From Paraherbaspirillum soli (lineage in GTDB: Bacteria > Pseudomonadota > Gammaproteobacteria > Burkholderiales > Burkholderiaceae_D): DNA of 64,000 nucleotides. The position numbers and the translations under genes were made by a program. Under the pieces are notes generated by a model. The model saw only the letters and a program-made list of their open reading frames with translations, did no database searches and had not been told where the DNA came from. How positions within the stretch are numbered: the first letter of the stretch is position 1; every line of letters begins with the position of its first letter. Below are positions 28,688 to 37,411 of this stretch, piece by piece. The stretch covers positions 62,001 through 126,000 of the forward strand of contig NZ_JBHSMT010000009.1 of NCBI RefSeq assembly GCF_042654985.1, given 5' to 3'.

Positions 28688-30601
28688 ATGATCAACACGT
28701 TTCAACCATCGTCCCCGTTGCCGTCCCAATCAGGTCACTATCATAGTCAGCCGCTGGCGGAATGTTTTGCCCTGCTGGATGACCGCAGCAGCAGCGCCGG
28801 CGCTGCATCGTCGCGTCTGTACACCGGCCATGTGCGTACTTTGCAGTGTTTTGAAGCGGCGCAATTGCCGGTGCTGCTGGAACAGATGCAGCAGGCTTTG
28901 CAGGATGGCTTGCACGCGGTGAGCTTGTTCAGCTACGAGCTGGGTGTTGCGTTGCAAGGCATTGCGCCGCGTCAGCCGGCGCCGACAACGGCGGCCGCGC
29001 CATTGGCTGAAATTTTGCTGTTCGCCGACTGCCGGCGGCTGGCCGACGCCGAGGTGGATCTCTGGCTGCAGCAACGCGAGGACAGCGATGCCGCCGAGTC
29101 CAACGCCGCCGGCATTGCCAATCTGCGGGCCAGCGTCGGCGCCGAACAATTCGATGCCGCGATTGCCAGGATCCACGCCTACATCGAAGCCGGCGATACC
29201 TATCAGGTCAATTACACCTATCGTTTGCGGTTCGACGTTTACGGCAGCCCGATTGCGCTCTATCGTCAGCTGCGGGTGCGGCAACCTGTGCCGTATGGCG
29301 CATTGATCGGCTTGGCGGATGGCCGCATTGTCTTGTCGCTGTCGCCGGAGCTGTTCGTGCGCCATGTTCAGGGGCTGCTGACCGCGCGTCCGATGAAGGG
29401 CACCGCCGCCGCCAGCGGCGATGCGGAACAGGATCGCCAGGCGGCACAGGCATTGGCAAGCGACCCTAAAAATCTTGCCGAAAACCTGATGATCGTCGAT
29501 TTGTTGCGCAACGATCTGGGACGGGTTGCGGTGCCGGGTTCGGTGCAGGTGCCGAAGCTGTTTGAGGTCAGCCGTTTCAATACCGTATTGCAAATGACTT
29601 CCACCGTGCAGGCGCAGGTGCGTGACGACCTGTGTCTCAACGATGTGATCCAGGCCTTGTATCCATGCGGTTCGATTACCGGTGCGCCTAAGCATCGCAC
29701 GATGCAGATCATCGACGAGTTGGAACCCGATCCGCGGCGGCTGTATACCGGTGCGATCGGCTGGTTCGATGCGCCCGAGAGCGGCCGCAAGATCGGCGAT
29801 TTCTGTTTGTCGGTGCCGATCCGCACGTTGTTGCTGGAAGCGCTAGAACACGGCGCGCAGGGCGCGATACGCCGAGGCGAAATGGGCGTCGGCGCCGGCA
29901 TCGTGCACGATAGCGTGGCAGCGGAGGAATATGCCGAGTGCGCATTGAAGGCAGAATTCCTGACTGGCTTGCGCGCTGATTTCGAGCTGTTTGAAACCAT
30001 GTACGCGACACGCTCCGACGGTTGCCGTCACCTGGATTTGCACCTGCAGCGCCTGCGCGCATCGGCCGCTTACTTCGGCTTTGCTTACGATGAGCCCGGC
30101 TTGCGCGTCACCCTGCAACAGCACTGCGCAGCGCTGCCGCAGGACGGCGCTCATCGCATGCGGCTGGCTTTGTCTGCCAGCGGTCAATGCAGCGTGCGGA
30201 CCGCGCCGCTGACCGTGCTCGATACGCCGGTCAAGGTGCTGCTTGCAAGCACTCAGACCGAGGCTGACGACGTGTTTTTAAGGCATAAATCCACGCTGCG
30301 CCAACGCTACGATCAAGCCTGGCAACTGGCGGAACAGCAGGGCGCTTTCGACATGCTGTTCTTCAATCGCGATGGTGAGCTGACCGAAGGCGCGCGCAGC
30401 AGCGTGTTCGTCAAACTGGACGGCCGCTGGTACACGCCGCCGCTGGCATCGGGCTTGTTGCCGGGCGTGATGCGCAGCGTGGTGTTGAGCGATCCTGCAT
30501 GGGATGCTCGGGAGCGCAGGCTGAGCCGTCAGGATTTGCTGGCCGCCGAGCAAATCATGGTGTGCAATGCCTTGCGCGGAACCATGCCGGCGACGCTGTA
30601 A
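28688..30601 (+). CDS. pabB: Aminodeoxychorismate synthase I fused to aminodeoxychorismate lyase-like domain
   Basis: The 637-residue fusion joins PabB (chorismate-binding) to a PabC-like class IV PLP domain. PabB motifs include RPMKGTAAASGDAEQD, ENLMIVDLLRNDLGRV and GSITGAPKHRTMQI, then YTGAIGW (residues about 230-370). The C-terminal part shows FETMYATRSDG, LHLQRLRASAAYFGF, NRDGELTEGARSSVFV and LASGLLPGVMRS. Together they convert chorismate plus ammonia to p-aminobenzoate for folate. I chose ATG 28688; an earlier ATG at 28631 adds 19 residues without similarity. A TTGACC-containing region (28604) may hold the promoter, divergent from the MFS gene. Confidence 0.93.
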   Translation: MINTFQPSSPLPSQSGHYHSQPLAECFALLDDRSSSAGAASSRLYTGHVRTLQCFEAAQLPVLLEQMQQALQDGLHAVSLFSYELGVALQGIAPRQPAPTTAAAPLAEILLFADCRRLADAEVDLWLQQREDSDAAESNAAGIANLRASVGAEQFDAAIARIHAYIEAGDTYQVNYTYRLRFDVYGSPIALYRQLRVRQPVPYGALIGLADGRIVLSLSPELFVRHVQGLLTARPMKGTAAASGDAEQDRQAAQALASDPKNLAENLMIVDLLRNDLGRVAVPGSVQVPKLFEVSRFNTVLQMTSTVQAQVRDDLCLNDVIQALYPCGSITGAPKHRTMQIIDELEPDPRRLYTGAIGWFDAPESGRKIGDFCLSVPIRTLLLEALEHGAQGAIRRGEMGVGAGIVHDSVAAEEYAECALKAEFLTGLRADFELFETMYATRSDGCRHLDLHLQRLRASAAYFGFAYDEPGLRVTLQQHCAALPQDGAHRMRLALSASGQCSVRTAPLTVLDTPVKVLLASTQTEADDVFLRHKSTLRQRYDQAWQLAEQQGAFDMLFFNRDGELTEGARSSVFVKLDGRWYTPPLASGLLPGVMRSVVLSDPAWDARERRLSRQDLLAAEQIMVCNALRGTMPATL

Positions 30602-30655
30602 AGAATTTTCAGATCGCCGATAGCCGCTGAGGCGCCACACCGACGGTTGCAGCAA

Positions 30656-30754
30656 GTAGGGCGGATGAGCGCAGCGTTATCCGCCGATGGATACGCTGCA
30701 TGCGGTTGACGCATCCAAAAAAACGGCGGATAACGCTGCGCTCATCCGCCCTAC
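30656..30754. repeat. REPIN-like repeat, copy with identical arms
   Basis: Both arms begin GTAGGGCGGATGAGCGCAGC and continue to TTATCCGCCG, in inverted orientation, so the palindrome is nearly perfect over 31 bp per arm. It starts 55 bp after pabB. Confidence 0.85.
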
Positions 30755-31043
30755 TTCTCTCATCCCTCCATCCGCGTTTCACCCAGCATCTCGCCGCTCC
30801 AGGCGAGGTGCCCAGGATAGGTCTTGTCTTATCCAAAAAATGAGCCTTTTCTGATCTGAAAAAGTCCGTGTGTCCAATATGACAATTGTTCCTGCCTCGG
30901 GATAATCGCATTGCAATTTCAATTAGCAACTCACACAACGGTCACTTGGTTCGACGAACCATTCGGTAACCACTTCAATAAATTTTACGTGTCCACTGGC
31001 AGATAAATTGATCTGCCGGCGGACGCATTTTTCATGAGAGTCA
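30755..31043. promoter_or_regulatory. Upstream region of the adhesin gene
   Basis: This 289-bp region has no gene. It holds two small dyads: GGTTCG-A-CGAACC near 30950 and GGCAGAT/ATCTGCC at 30998-31017, the latter 27 bp before the adhesin start where it could affect translation. No clear promoter hexamers were found. Confidence 0.4.
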
Positions 31044-34000
31044 ATGGTGAAACAGGTTCATACAAAGCGAATTCACGCTATGCGGCGAGACGATGAGAAG
31101 GTAGAGACGCCATTCATTTACAAAATCAGGACGCCTATGGCAGTGCTGCAAATTATTGCGCAAATAGGTTTGGCGATCACGCCGCTCTATTCGGCGCCGG
31201 TGCGTGCGCAAGCCAAGCCGGACGAAATCCTACGCGATCACAAAGATGATGCCGCCGACGCCACAACGGGCGCCGGCAAAGACTTCGTGAATCAGCAGGC
31301 CACGGGCGCCGGAGCCAAGTTGATTGAAGACTATTTGAAAAACTATGGCACCAGCCGGGTGCAGATCAATACCGACGACAAGTTCAATTTTGAAAGCGGT
31401 TCGCTGGACCTGTTGATCCCATTGGCGGACCGTCCCGAGCTGCTGACTTTCACACAGTTCGGCGGACGCAAGAAAGATGGCCAATACACCGTCAACCTGG
31501 GTTTTGGGCAACGTCACTTTATTGATGACTGGATGCTGGGCTATAACGCTTTTTACGACCAGAACATCAGCCGCGGGCATCAACGGCTAGGCTTGGGCGG
31601 AGAAATCTGGCGCGATTATTTGAAACTGTCGGCCAATGCCTACTTGCGTTTGTCGGACTGGAAAGACAGCCTGGATGTGCAAGATTACGAAGCACGCCCA
31701 GCCAATGGCTTCGATTTGCGCGCCGAAGGCTATTTGCCTGCCTATCCGGCGTTGGGAGCGAAGCTCGCGTATGAAAAATATTTTGGCGAGGAAGTCGCGT
31801 TATGGGGCGACCAAAATCGCAAGCGCAATCCGCAAGCGTTGACGATGGGCTTGAGCTATACCCCGATTCCTATGCTGCAGCTGGGTGTGGATCACAAGCG
31901 CGGCAATGGCGAAAGCAGTACCGGCGTCAATGTTCAGCTCAATTACCAGATCGGACAATCCTGGGCCAGCCAGACCGATCCGGCGCGGGTTGCCCAACGG
32001 CGCAGCCTGGCCGGAAGCCGTTATGACCTGATCGAACGGAATAACGATATTGTTCTGGAATATCGCGAGCAAAGATTCAGGTTGGTGCTGCCCAAGGCAT
32101 TGAACGGCATCAGCGGCAAGCAGCTCGCATTGGATATCACGACCAAGGGTAAACAAGACCGGTTGGGACGGATTGATGTCGAAGCCAAGGAAATGAATGC
32201 GGCGGGCGGTACGGTCCAGCATCTGGGCGGCAATCGTTACCAGATGCAGCTGCCGCTCTATGCGTCTGCCGGTAACAACCAATATGGGGTGACCATGGTT
32301 GCGTATGACCTGCAGGGTAAGGAACTCGATCGCGCATCAACCCTGGTCACCGTGCAGCCGGCAGCAGTCAACGCCGGGGCCAGCACCGTAGCGGCAACGC
32401 CGGCAACGATCGTGGCTGATGGCCGCAGCGTGTCGACTTTGCGTATCGGCTTGCTGGATGACCAGGGGCAGCCGGTTGCCGGCATGGCGGCGGAAATCAA
32501 TCTCGACAAACTGGTGGAAGTTCCCGATGTCAGCAATATGCCTAAAGCCGCGCTGGTGCCGGCACAGCTGGCCAAGATAGGCGCCGTCAGCGAAGTGGAA
32601 GCGGGTGTGTATGAAGCGTTGATTACGTCGGGCAATCGCTCGGGAACATTGACGATCACGCCAAAATATCTGGGCACCGAATTGACCCCTTTGACGATGC
32701 GGCAAGAAGCGGATGCATCGAATGCAAAAGTGGAGTCGGTGCGCGCTGCAGTCGATAACAGCCTCGCGAACGGCACAGCGGCGAACCAGGTGACGGCGAT
32801 CGTCACCGATCCATCCGGCAATCGCGTGCCGAATCTCGACCTGACATTTGCCTTGAGCGGATCCGCGCAGGTTGCGCCGGATTCTTCGCTCAGCGCGAAA
32901 ACCGATGCGCAGGGCGTGGCGACTGTGGCGCTGACCAATGTGGCGGCGCAAGTGACGACGGTGACGGCAACGGTAACGGCCACCGGATCGAATGCCAGTG
33001 TCGATACCCATTTTGTCGCGGACACAAGCACGGCGGCTATCCAGAGCGGTGATCTGAGCGTCGATAAAACGACTTTGACGGCTAACGGTCAGGATAAAGC
33101 CATCTATAAAGCCATCGTCAAGGATGCGCATGGCAATCCGGTGCCGGGCACGACCGTCAATTGGGCCAGCAACCATGGCAATCTGGATGCGGCCAGCGGC
33201 GTCAGCGACGAGCAGGGCATAGTGACTGTCGGCTTGCAGGGTACCCGTGCCGGTCCGGCGCAAGTGACGGCGCAAGTGGCTGGCGGCGCGGCTGTGCAGG
33301 CGCCGTTGGTGACCCTGACCGCGGACAGCAGCACTGCCGCGCTGGATACCGCGAATGGCGGTTTGGTCGTGGATAAGGATTCGGTGTTTGCCGGTTCGCC
33401 TGACAAGGCAAGCTTTACCGCGACAGTGCGGGATGCGCATGGCAACCCGGTTCCCGGTCAGCAAGTGACTTGGGCGACCAATCTGGGCACGCTCAGCAGC
33501 GCAAGCAGCACCACCGATGGCAATGGACAGGCGACGACGCAATTGGGTTCGACGGTATTGGGATCTGCTCAGACAACGGCGCAGCTCGGTAACCAGGCTG
33601 CGGTGAATGCGCCTGTGGTGAACTTCGTTGTCGATTCCGGCTCGGCCAAGATCCCGGCTGGCGGCGTCAACGTCGATAAGACCACGATTCTCGCCGACGG
33701 CAGCGACAAAGCGACTTTCAGCGCCACTGTCAAAGATGCCTATGGCAACTTGATTGCCGACGCGACGGTCAACTGGAACACCGACGCCGGTAGCTTGAGC
33801 GGGGCCAGCAGCACGACCAATGAGAAAGGCATTGCTACGATTCAGCTGAGTAGTACAGTCGTTAGCACAGCAAATGTCACCGCGCAGGCTGGTTCGGGGG
33901 CCGCAGTGGCAGCACCAGCGGTCAAGCTGGTCGAACCTGTTCAGACTTATTCGAATGCGAATAGCGTCACCATTCCTGATAATGATGCGAATGGGGTCGA

Positions 34001-34274
34001 CAGCAAGATTACTGTCTCTGGACGTTCTGGGAAGGCGCCTAGTAAAACACCCGTTACTGTCGCCATTACGCACGGCAGACCAAAAGAAGTGATACTGGAC
34101 TTGATTGCTCCGAGCGGCACAAAGTACAACCTGCAAACAAGAACTGGCGATATCGACACAACCTTTAATGTGGATTTGTCCGCAGAGGATCTCAATGGAA
34201 CGTGGATATTGCGGGCGTCAGACGTGGTTGGTCAAGACATCGGCACTCTCAATAGCTGGAGCATCACTTTCTGA
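31044..34274 (+). CDS. Inverse autotransporter adhesin (intimin/invasin type) with C-terminal P-domain
   Basis: The 1076-residue protein has an extended signal region (AVLQIIAQIGLAITPLYSAP), an inverse-autotransporter barrel (about 95-345; QFGGRKKDGQYTVNLGFGQR, NAFYDQNISRGHQRLGLGGE), then about five Ig-like (Big1-type) domains with repeated KDAHGNPVPGTTVNWASN patterns. The last about 105 residues (LDLIAPSGTKYNL ... LNGTWILRASDVVGQDIGTL then NSWSITF) match the proprotein-convertase P-domain. The passenger would be exported through the barrel and displayed at the cell surface. ATG 31044 follows GAGAG. A strong terminator follows. P-domains are usual on proteases, not on invasins. Confidence 0.9.
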   Translation: MVKQVHTKRIHAMRRDDEKVETPFIYKIRTPMAVLQIIAQIGLAITPLYSAPVRAQAKPDEILRDHKDDAADATTGAGKDFVNQQATGAGAKLIEDYLKNYGTSRVQINTDDKFNFESGSLDLLIPLADRPELLTFTQFGGRKKDGQYTVNLGFGQRHFIDDWMLGYNAFYDQNISRGHQRLGLGGEIWRDYLKLSANAYLRLSDWKDSLDVQDYEARPANGFDLRAEGYLPAYPALGAKLAYEKYFGEEVALWGDQNRKRNPQALTMGLSYTPIPMLQLGVDHKRGNGESSTGVNVQLNYQIGQSWASQTDPARVAQRRSLAGSRYDLIERNNDIVLEYREQRFRLVLPKALNGISGKQLALDITTKGKQDRLGRIDVEAKEMNAAGGTVQHLGGNRYQMQLPLYASAGNNQYGVTMVAYDLQGKELDRASTLVTVQPAAVNAGASTVAATPATIVADGRSVSTLRIGLLDDQGQPVAGMAAEINLDKLVEVPDVSNMPKAALVPAQLAKIGAVSEVEAGVYEALITSGNRSGTLTITPKYLGTELTPLTMRQEADASNAKVESVRAAVDNSLANGTAANQVTAIVTDPSGNRVPNLDLTFALSGSAQVAPDSSLSAKTDAQGVATVALTNVAAQVTTVTATVTATGSNASVDTHFVADTSTAAIQSGDLSVDKTTLTANGQDKAIYKAIVKDAHGNPVPGTTVNWASNHGNLDAASGVSDEQGIVTVGLQGTRAGPAQVTAQVAGGAAVQAPLVTLTADSSTAALDTANGGLVVDKDSVFAGSPDKASFTATVRDAHGNPVPGQQVTWATNLGTLSSASSTTDGNGQATTQLGSTVLGSAQTTAQLGNQAAVNAPVVNFVVDSGSAKIPAGGVNVDKTTILADGSDKATFSATVKDAYGNLIADATVNWNTDAGSLSGASSTTNEKGIATIQLSSTVVSTANVTAQAGSGAAVAAPAVKLVEPVQTYSNANSVTIPDNDANGVDSKITVSGRSGKAPSKTPVTVAITHGRPKEVILDLIAPSGTKYNLQTRTGDIDTTFNVDLSAEDLNGTWILRASDVVGQDIGTLNSWSITF

Positions 34275-34298
34275 TGCCGGGGTTGTTCCTTAAAATAA

Positions 34299-34371
34299 AC
34301 GCTTGAGAAATTTCAACGCAAAGTAAACCGGAGGCGATTGTTTGATCGTCTCCGGTTTTTTGCTTTGCGGT
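34299..34371 (+). terminator. Terminator after the adhesin gene; left copy of a direct repeat
   Basis: AACCGGAGGCGAT pairs with ATCGTCTCCGGTT around a short loop, followed by TTTTTT (34326-34361). The surrounding 70 bp is repeated, diverged, at 34911-34985 on the far side of the EamA gene. Confidence 0.85.
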
Positions 34372-34394
34372 GACGATGCAGCAGCTAGTCCGCA

Positions 34395-34826
34395 TCAAAA
34401 CGCGATAATCACAACCGACCCGGCGACAATCATCGAACCGCCGATGGCCACCGGCCAGCTCAGCTGTTCGCCGGCAAACAGCAAGCCCAGCACAATCGCA
34501 AAAGCCACGCTCAATTTGTCGATCGGCGCCACTTTCGACACCGGCCCGATTTGCAGCGCGTGGTAATAGCAAAGCCAGGACAGCCCGGTGGCGATCGCCG
34601 ATAGCGCCAAAAATAGCCAGTTGGACGCCGCCAGCGTGGTCGGCTTTTGCCATTCGCCGCGCAGGGTGACGATGCCGGCAATCACGCACAGGATGATGAC
34701 GGTGCGAATGAAGGTGGCGAAATTCGAGTTGATGCCGGCGACGCCGAATTTGCCGAAGATCGCCGTCAGGCCGGCAAAAAATGCCGAGCCCAGCGCAAAC
34801 AATTCCCAACCGGGACGTAGATTCAT
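34395..34826 (-). CDS. Single-domain EamA transporter
   Basis: The 143-residue protein has one EamA domain of about five helices (FALGSAFFAGLTAIFGKFGV, VIILCVIAGIVTL, WLFLALSAIATGLSWLCYYH, and VAPIDKLSVAFAIVLGLLFAG). Full-length drug/metabolite transporters carry two such domains, so this half-size protein should act as a dimer, as known for small family members. ATG 34826 has GAGGAAAC upstream. It is flanked by two copies of a terminator-like sequence in the same orientation. Confidence 0.88.
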   Translation of the reverse strand: MNLRPGWELFALGSAFFAGLTAIFGKFGVAGINSNFATFIRTVIILCVIAGIVTLRGEWQKPTTLAASNWLFLALSAIATGLSWLCYYHALQIGPVSKVAPIDKLSVAFAIVLGLLFAGEQLSWPVAIGGSMIVAGSVVIIAF

Positions 34827-35208
34827 TATTGTTTCCTCTCATTTTCTGGATGATTCAGCACAGCATTATCCGGCAACTTGGCCTGGCGCCATCTATGGAT
34901 GATTTACTCGCTTAATCTCGATTTTCAACGCGAAATAAATCGGGGGGCGATTATTTGATCGTCTCCGGCTTCGCCTTGTGGAGCGGTACGGCGCAAGGGC
35001 TATCCTGCCAAGTGGCCTTTAAATTTCCATTGCAAAATAAATCACGCTTTGTAAAAATGTCAGACTGATAATTTTTTGGGGGTGGTGATGCGAAAAGATA
35101 TTATGGTCGGCGATCCGCTCGATTCTGGTGTCGCGATGAACGGGGGAAGTCATACTATGCACAGCCATCACACTTGTATCAGTCCCATTTTGGGACTAGC
35201 ATAACGAC
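34827..35208. promoter_or_regulatory. Intergenic region with repeat copy and higBA operator
   Basis: Bases 34911-34985 are a diverged copy of the terminator region at 34299-34371 and have lost the T-run (CCGGCTTCGCC). Near the right end a perfect dyad, AGTCCCA-TTT-TGGGACT (35181-35197), lies 11 bp before the higB start and is a good candidate operator for HigA autoregulation. No gene is seen. Confidence 0.6.
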
Positions 35209-35511
35209 ATGAGAGTCATTGCGAAAAGGAACCTTGTTCTCTTTTGGAGCAAACATCCGTCCGCCGAGCAGCCACTAAAGGCGTGGTACGACGAAGCCAT
35301 CAATACATCGTGGAATACGCCGCAAGACATCAAGAATCAGCACAGGAGCGCCAGTTTCGTGGGAAACAACCGGGTGGTGTTCAACATCAAGGGTAACGAT
35401 TACCGGTTGATCGTAAGCGTTGCCTACCAATTCGGGTTGGTGTACATCAAGTTTATTGGTACGCATGCGGAGTACGACAAGGTCGACGCAACTACGGTAG
35501 AAATGGAATAA
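35209..35511 (+). CDS. higB: HigB-family toxin (RelE fold mRNA interferase)
   Basis: The 100-residue protein (MRVIAKRNLVLFWSKHPSAE ... HRSASFVGNNRVVFNIKGND ... YRLIVSVAYQFGLVYIKFIG) matches HigB toxins, which cut mRNA on the ribosome. The antitoxin gene follows after 3 bp, with the toxin first, as usual in higBA. The dyad just upstream is a likely autoregulatory operator. Confidence 0.92.
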   Translation: MRVIAKRNLVLFWSKHPSAEQPLKAWYDEAINTSWNTPQDIKNQHRSASFVGNNRVVFNIKGNDYRLIVSVAYQFGLVYIKFIGTHAEYDKVDATTVEME

Positions 35512-35514
35512 GAA

Positions 35515-35886
35515 ATGGACATCAAACCAATCCACACGGAAGCAGAATACGAAGACGCGCTACGCATGGCGTCCGCATTCTTCGATCATCAACCAGAACC
35601 TGGAACACCGGATGGCGATCGCTTCGAGTTGTTGGCGATGGTCATCGAAGCCTACGAGGCAAAGCGCTACCCGGTAGCGTCGCCAGATCCAATCGAAGCA
35701 ATCAAATTCCGCATGGAGCAAGCAGGGCTCACACCAAAAGATTTAGAGCCGATGATCGGTCGACTCAACCGCGTCTACGAGATATTGAGCTACAAACGGC
35801 CGCTGACGCTGCCAATGATTCGCCGCCTGCACCATGGCCTTGGCATTCCGGCAGAAAGCCTGATAGCAGAACCAGCGCAAGCTTGA
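35515..35886 (+). CDS. higA: HigA-family antitoxin
   Basis: The 123-residue protein carries a helix-turn-helix region (KFRMEQAGLTPKDLEPMIGR and YEILSYKRPLTLPMIRRLHH) and ends GIPAESLIAEPAQA, typical of HigA antitoxins that bind HigB and repress their own promoter. It starts 3 bp after higB. Genes further on are on the other strand, so the pair is a self-contained unit. Confidence 0.92.
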   Translation: MDIKPIHTEAEYEDALRMASAFFDHQPEPGTPDGDRFELLAMVIEAYEAKRYPVASPDPIEAIKFRMEQAGLTPKDLEPMIGRLNRVYEILSYKRPLTLPMIRRLHHGLGIPAESLIAEPAQA

Positions 35887-35955
35887 GGCCAGCCTGACCG
35901 AATTCAAAGATGAGAATTAGCCGCAAAAACCTCGATCAGGGAGTTTGCCGGCGCG

Positions 35956-37407
35956 TTACCTGGCCTCGCTCAGAGCCGCATTATCCGGCAACTCAGCCTG
36001 ACTCCAGCCGCCGCCCAGCGCCTTGATCAGCAACACGCTGGCGGAAAAGCGCCGGCGTTGAATGTCGAGCGCGGTCCGCTCGGCGCTGAGCGCGGTGGCT
36101 TGCACCGTGGCGACGCTGGTGAAGCTGACCAGGCCGGCCCGGTACTGATTCAGTATCAGCGTTACTGCCAGCCGCGCCGATTGCACGGTTTCATCCTGCA
36201 CCTGGGCTTCCTGTTCCAGGATCCGCAGCGCCGCCAGATTGTCCTCGACTTCCTGGAAGCCGGTCAGCACGGTTTGTTTGTAGGCGGCGACGCTGGCGTC
36301 AAAGCCGGCCAGCGCCTGCTCGCTCTGGGCGTGGCGCAAGCCGCCGTCGAACAGGGTCGCGGCCAGGGCCGGACCGAGCGACCAGAAGCGGTTCGGCAGC
36401 GTCAATAAATGGGCAAAGCTGCTGCCCTGGAAGCCGCCCGCAGCCGACAGCGTTAACGCCGGGAAGTAGGCCGCCTTGGCGACCCCGATCTGGGCATTGG
36501 CGGCGGCGGCGCGCCGTTCCGCGGCGCTGATGTCCGGCCGTCGCTCCAGCAGCGCCGACGGAATCCCGACCGGAATCGTCGGCAATACGGCGACCAGCGG
36601 CGCCGGCGTGATCGAAAAGTCGGATGCCGCTTGCCCGGTCAGCAACGCAATCGCGTGCTCCAGCTGGGACCGCAGCACGCCGTTGTCCAGCGCTTGCGCC
36701 TGGGCCGATTTCAACTGGGTTTGCGCCTGGATCACGTCGGCTTTGGATACCACGCCGACCGCATATTGGTTTTGGGTCAGCTGATACGATTTTTGATAAG
36801 CCGCGACCGTGTCTTCCAACAAGGTTTGCTGGGCGTCGATGACCCGCAGTTGCAAATAATCTTCCGCCAGACTGGACTGGGCGCTGAGCCGGGTCGCCTG
36901 CAAATCGCTGGCGCTGGCTTGCGCGCTGGCCCGGCTGGCTTCCACCGTGCGGCTGATGCGGCCCCACAGGTCCGGCTCCCAGCCGGCATTCAGGCCGACC
37001 GAGTCGGTGGTGGCAATCCTGCTGCCGACGCGGCTGCTGGCGCTGCCGGCACGGGTGCTGGAGGCGCTGGCCGAGACGGTCGGGAAGTAGGACGAGCGGG
37101 CCGACTGCACCAGCGCCCTGGCCTGGCGGAACTGGGCCTCTGCCTGCGCCAGATTCTGGTTCGAGATATTGACCTGCTCGACCAGCGCGTTCAGTTGCGG
37201 GTCCTGGTAGGCTTCCCACCATTTGCCGTGCAATTCCTGATCCTGCGGGGTGGCGGTCTTCCAGTCTTTCATTTCCTTGAAGGCGGCCGGCGCTTCGGTC
37301 GTCGGCCGTACGTAGTCAGGCCCCAGCGCGCAGGCGCTCAACAGCAGCGATGAGATGGCGAGCGCCAAGCAGGTTTTTGGCATGTGTTTCATTTGAAATC
37401 CGTTCAT
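35956..37407 (-). CDS. RND efflux outer-membrane factor (NodT/OprM-type lipoprotein)
   Basis: The 483-residue protein starts at ATG 37407, nine bases after GGGAG. It has a lipoprotein signal (LAISSLLLSACALGPDYVRP, lipobox LSAC) and the OMF pattern of two repeats with long coiled-coil helices (NLAQAEAQFRQARALVQSAR, QAQTQLKSAQAQALDNG) and RRPDISAAERRAAAANAQIG. It forms the trimeric outer-membrane channel for the pump encoded just upstream. It is the last of four genes; only 4 bp separate it from the previous stop. Confidence 0.93.
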   Translation of the reverse strand: MNGFQMKHMPKTCLALAISSLLLSACALGPDYVRPTTEAPAAFKEMKDWKTATPQDQELHGKWWEAYQDPQLNALVEQVNISNQNLAQAEAQFRQARALVQSARSSYFPTVSASASSTRAGSASSRVGSRIATTDSVGLNAGWEPDLWGRISRTVEASRASAQASASDLQATRLSAQSSLAEDYLQLRVIDAQQTLLEDTVAAYQKSYQLTQNQYAVGVVSKADVIQAQTQLKSAQAQALDNGVLRSQLEHAIALLTGQAASDFSITPAPLVAVLPTIPVGIPSALLERRPDISAAERRAAAANAQIGVAKAAYFPALTLSAAGGFQGSSFAHLLTLPNRFWSLGPALAATLFDGGLRHAQSEQALAGFDASVAAYKQTVLTGFQEVEDNLAALRILEQEAQVQDETVQSARLAVTLILNQYRAGLVSFTSVATVQATALSAERTALDIQRRRFSASVLLIKALGGGWSQAELPDNAALSEAR

Positions 37408-37411
37408 TTGT

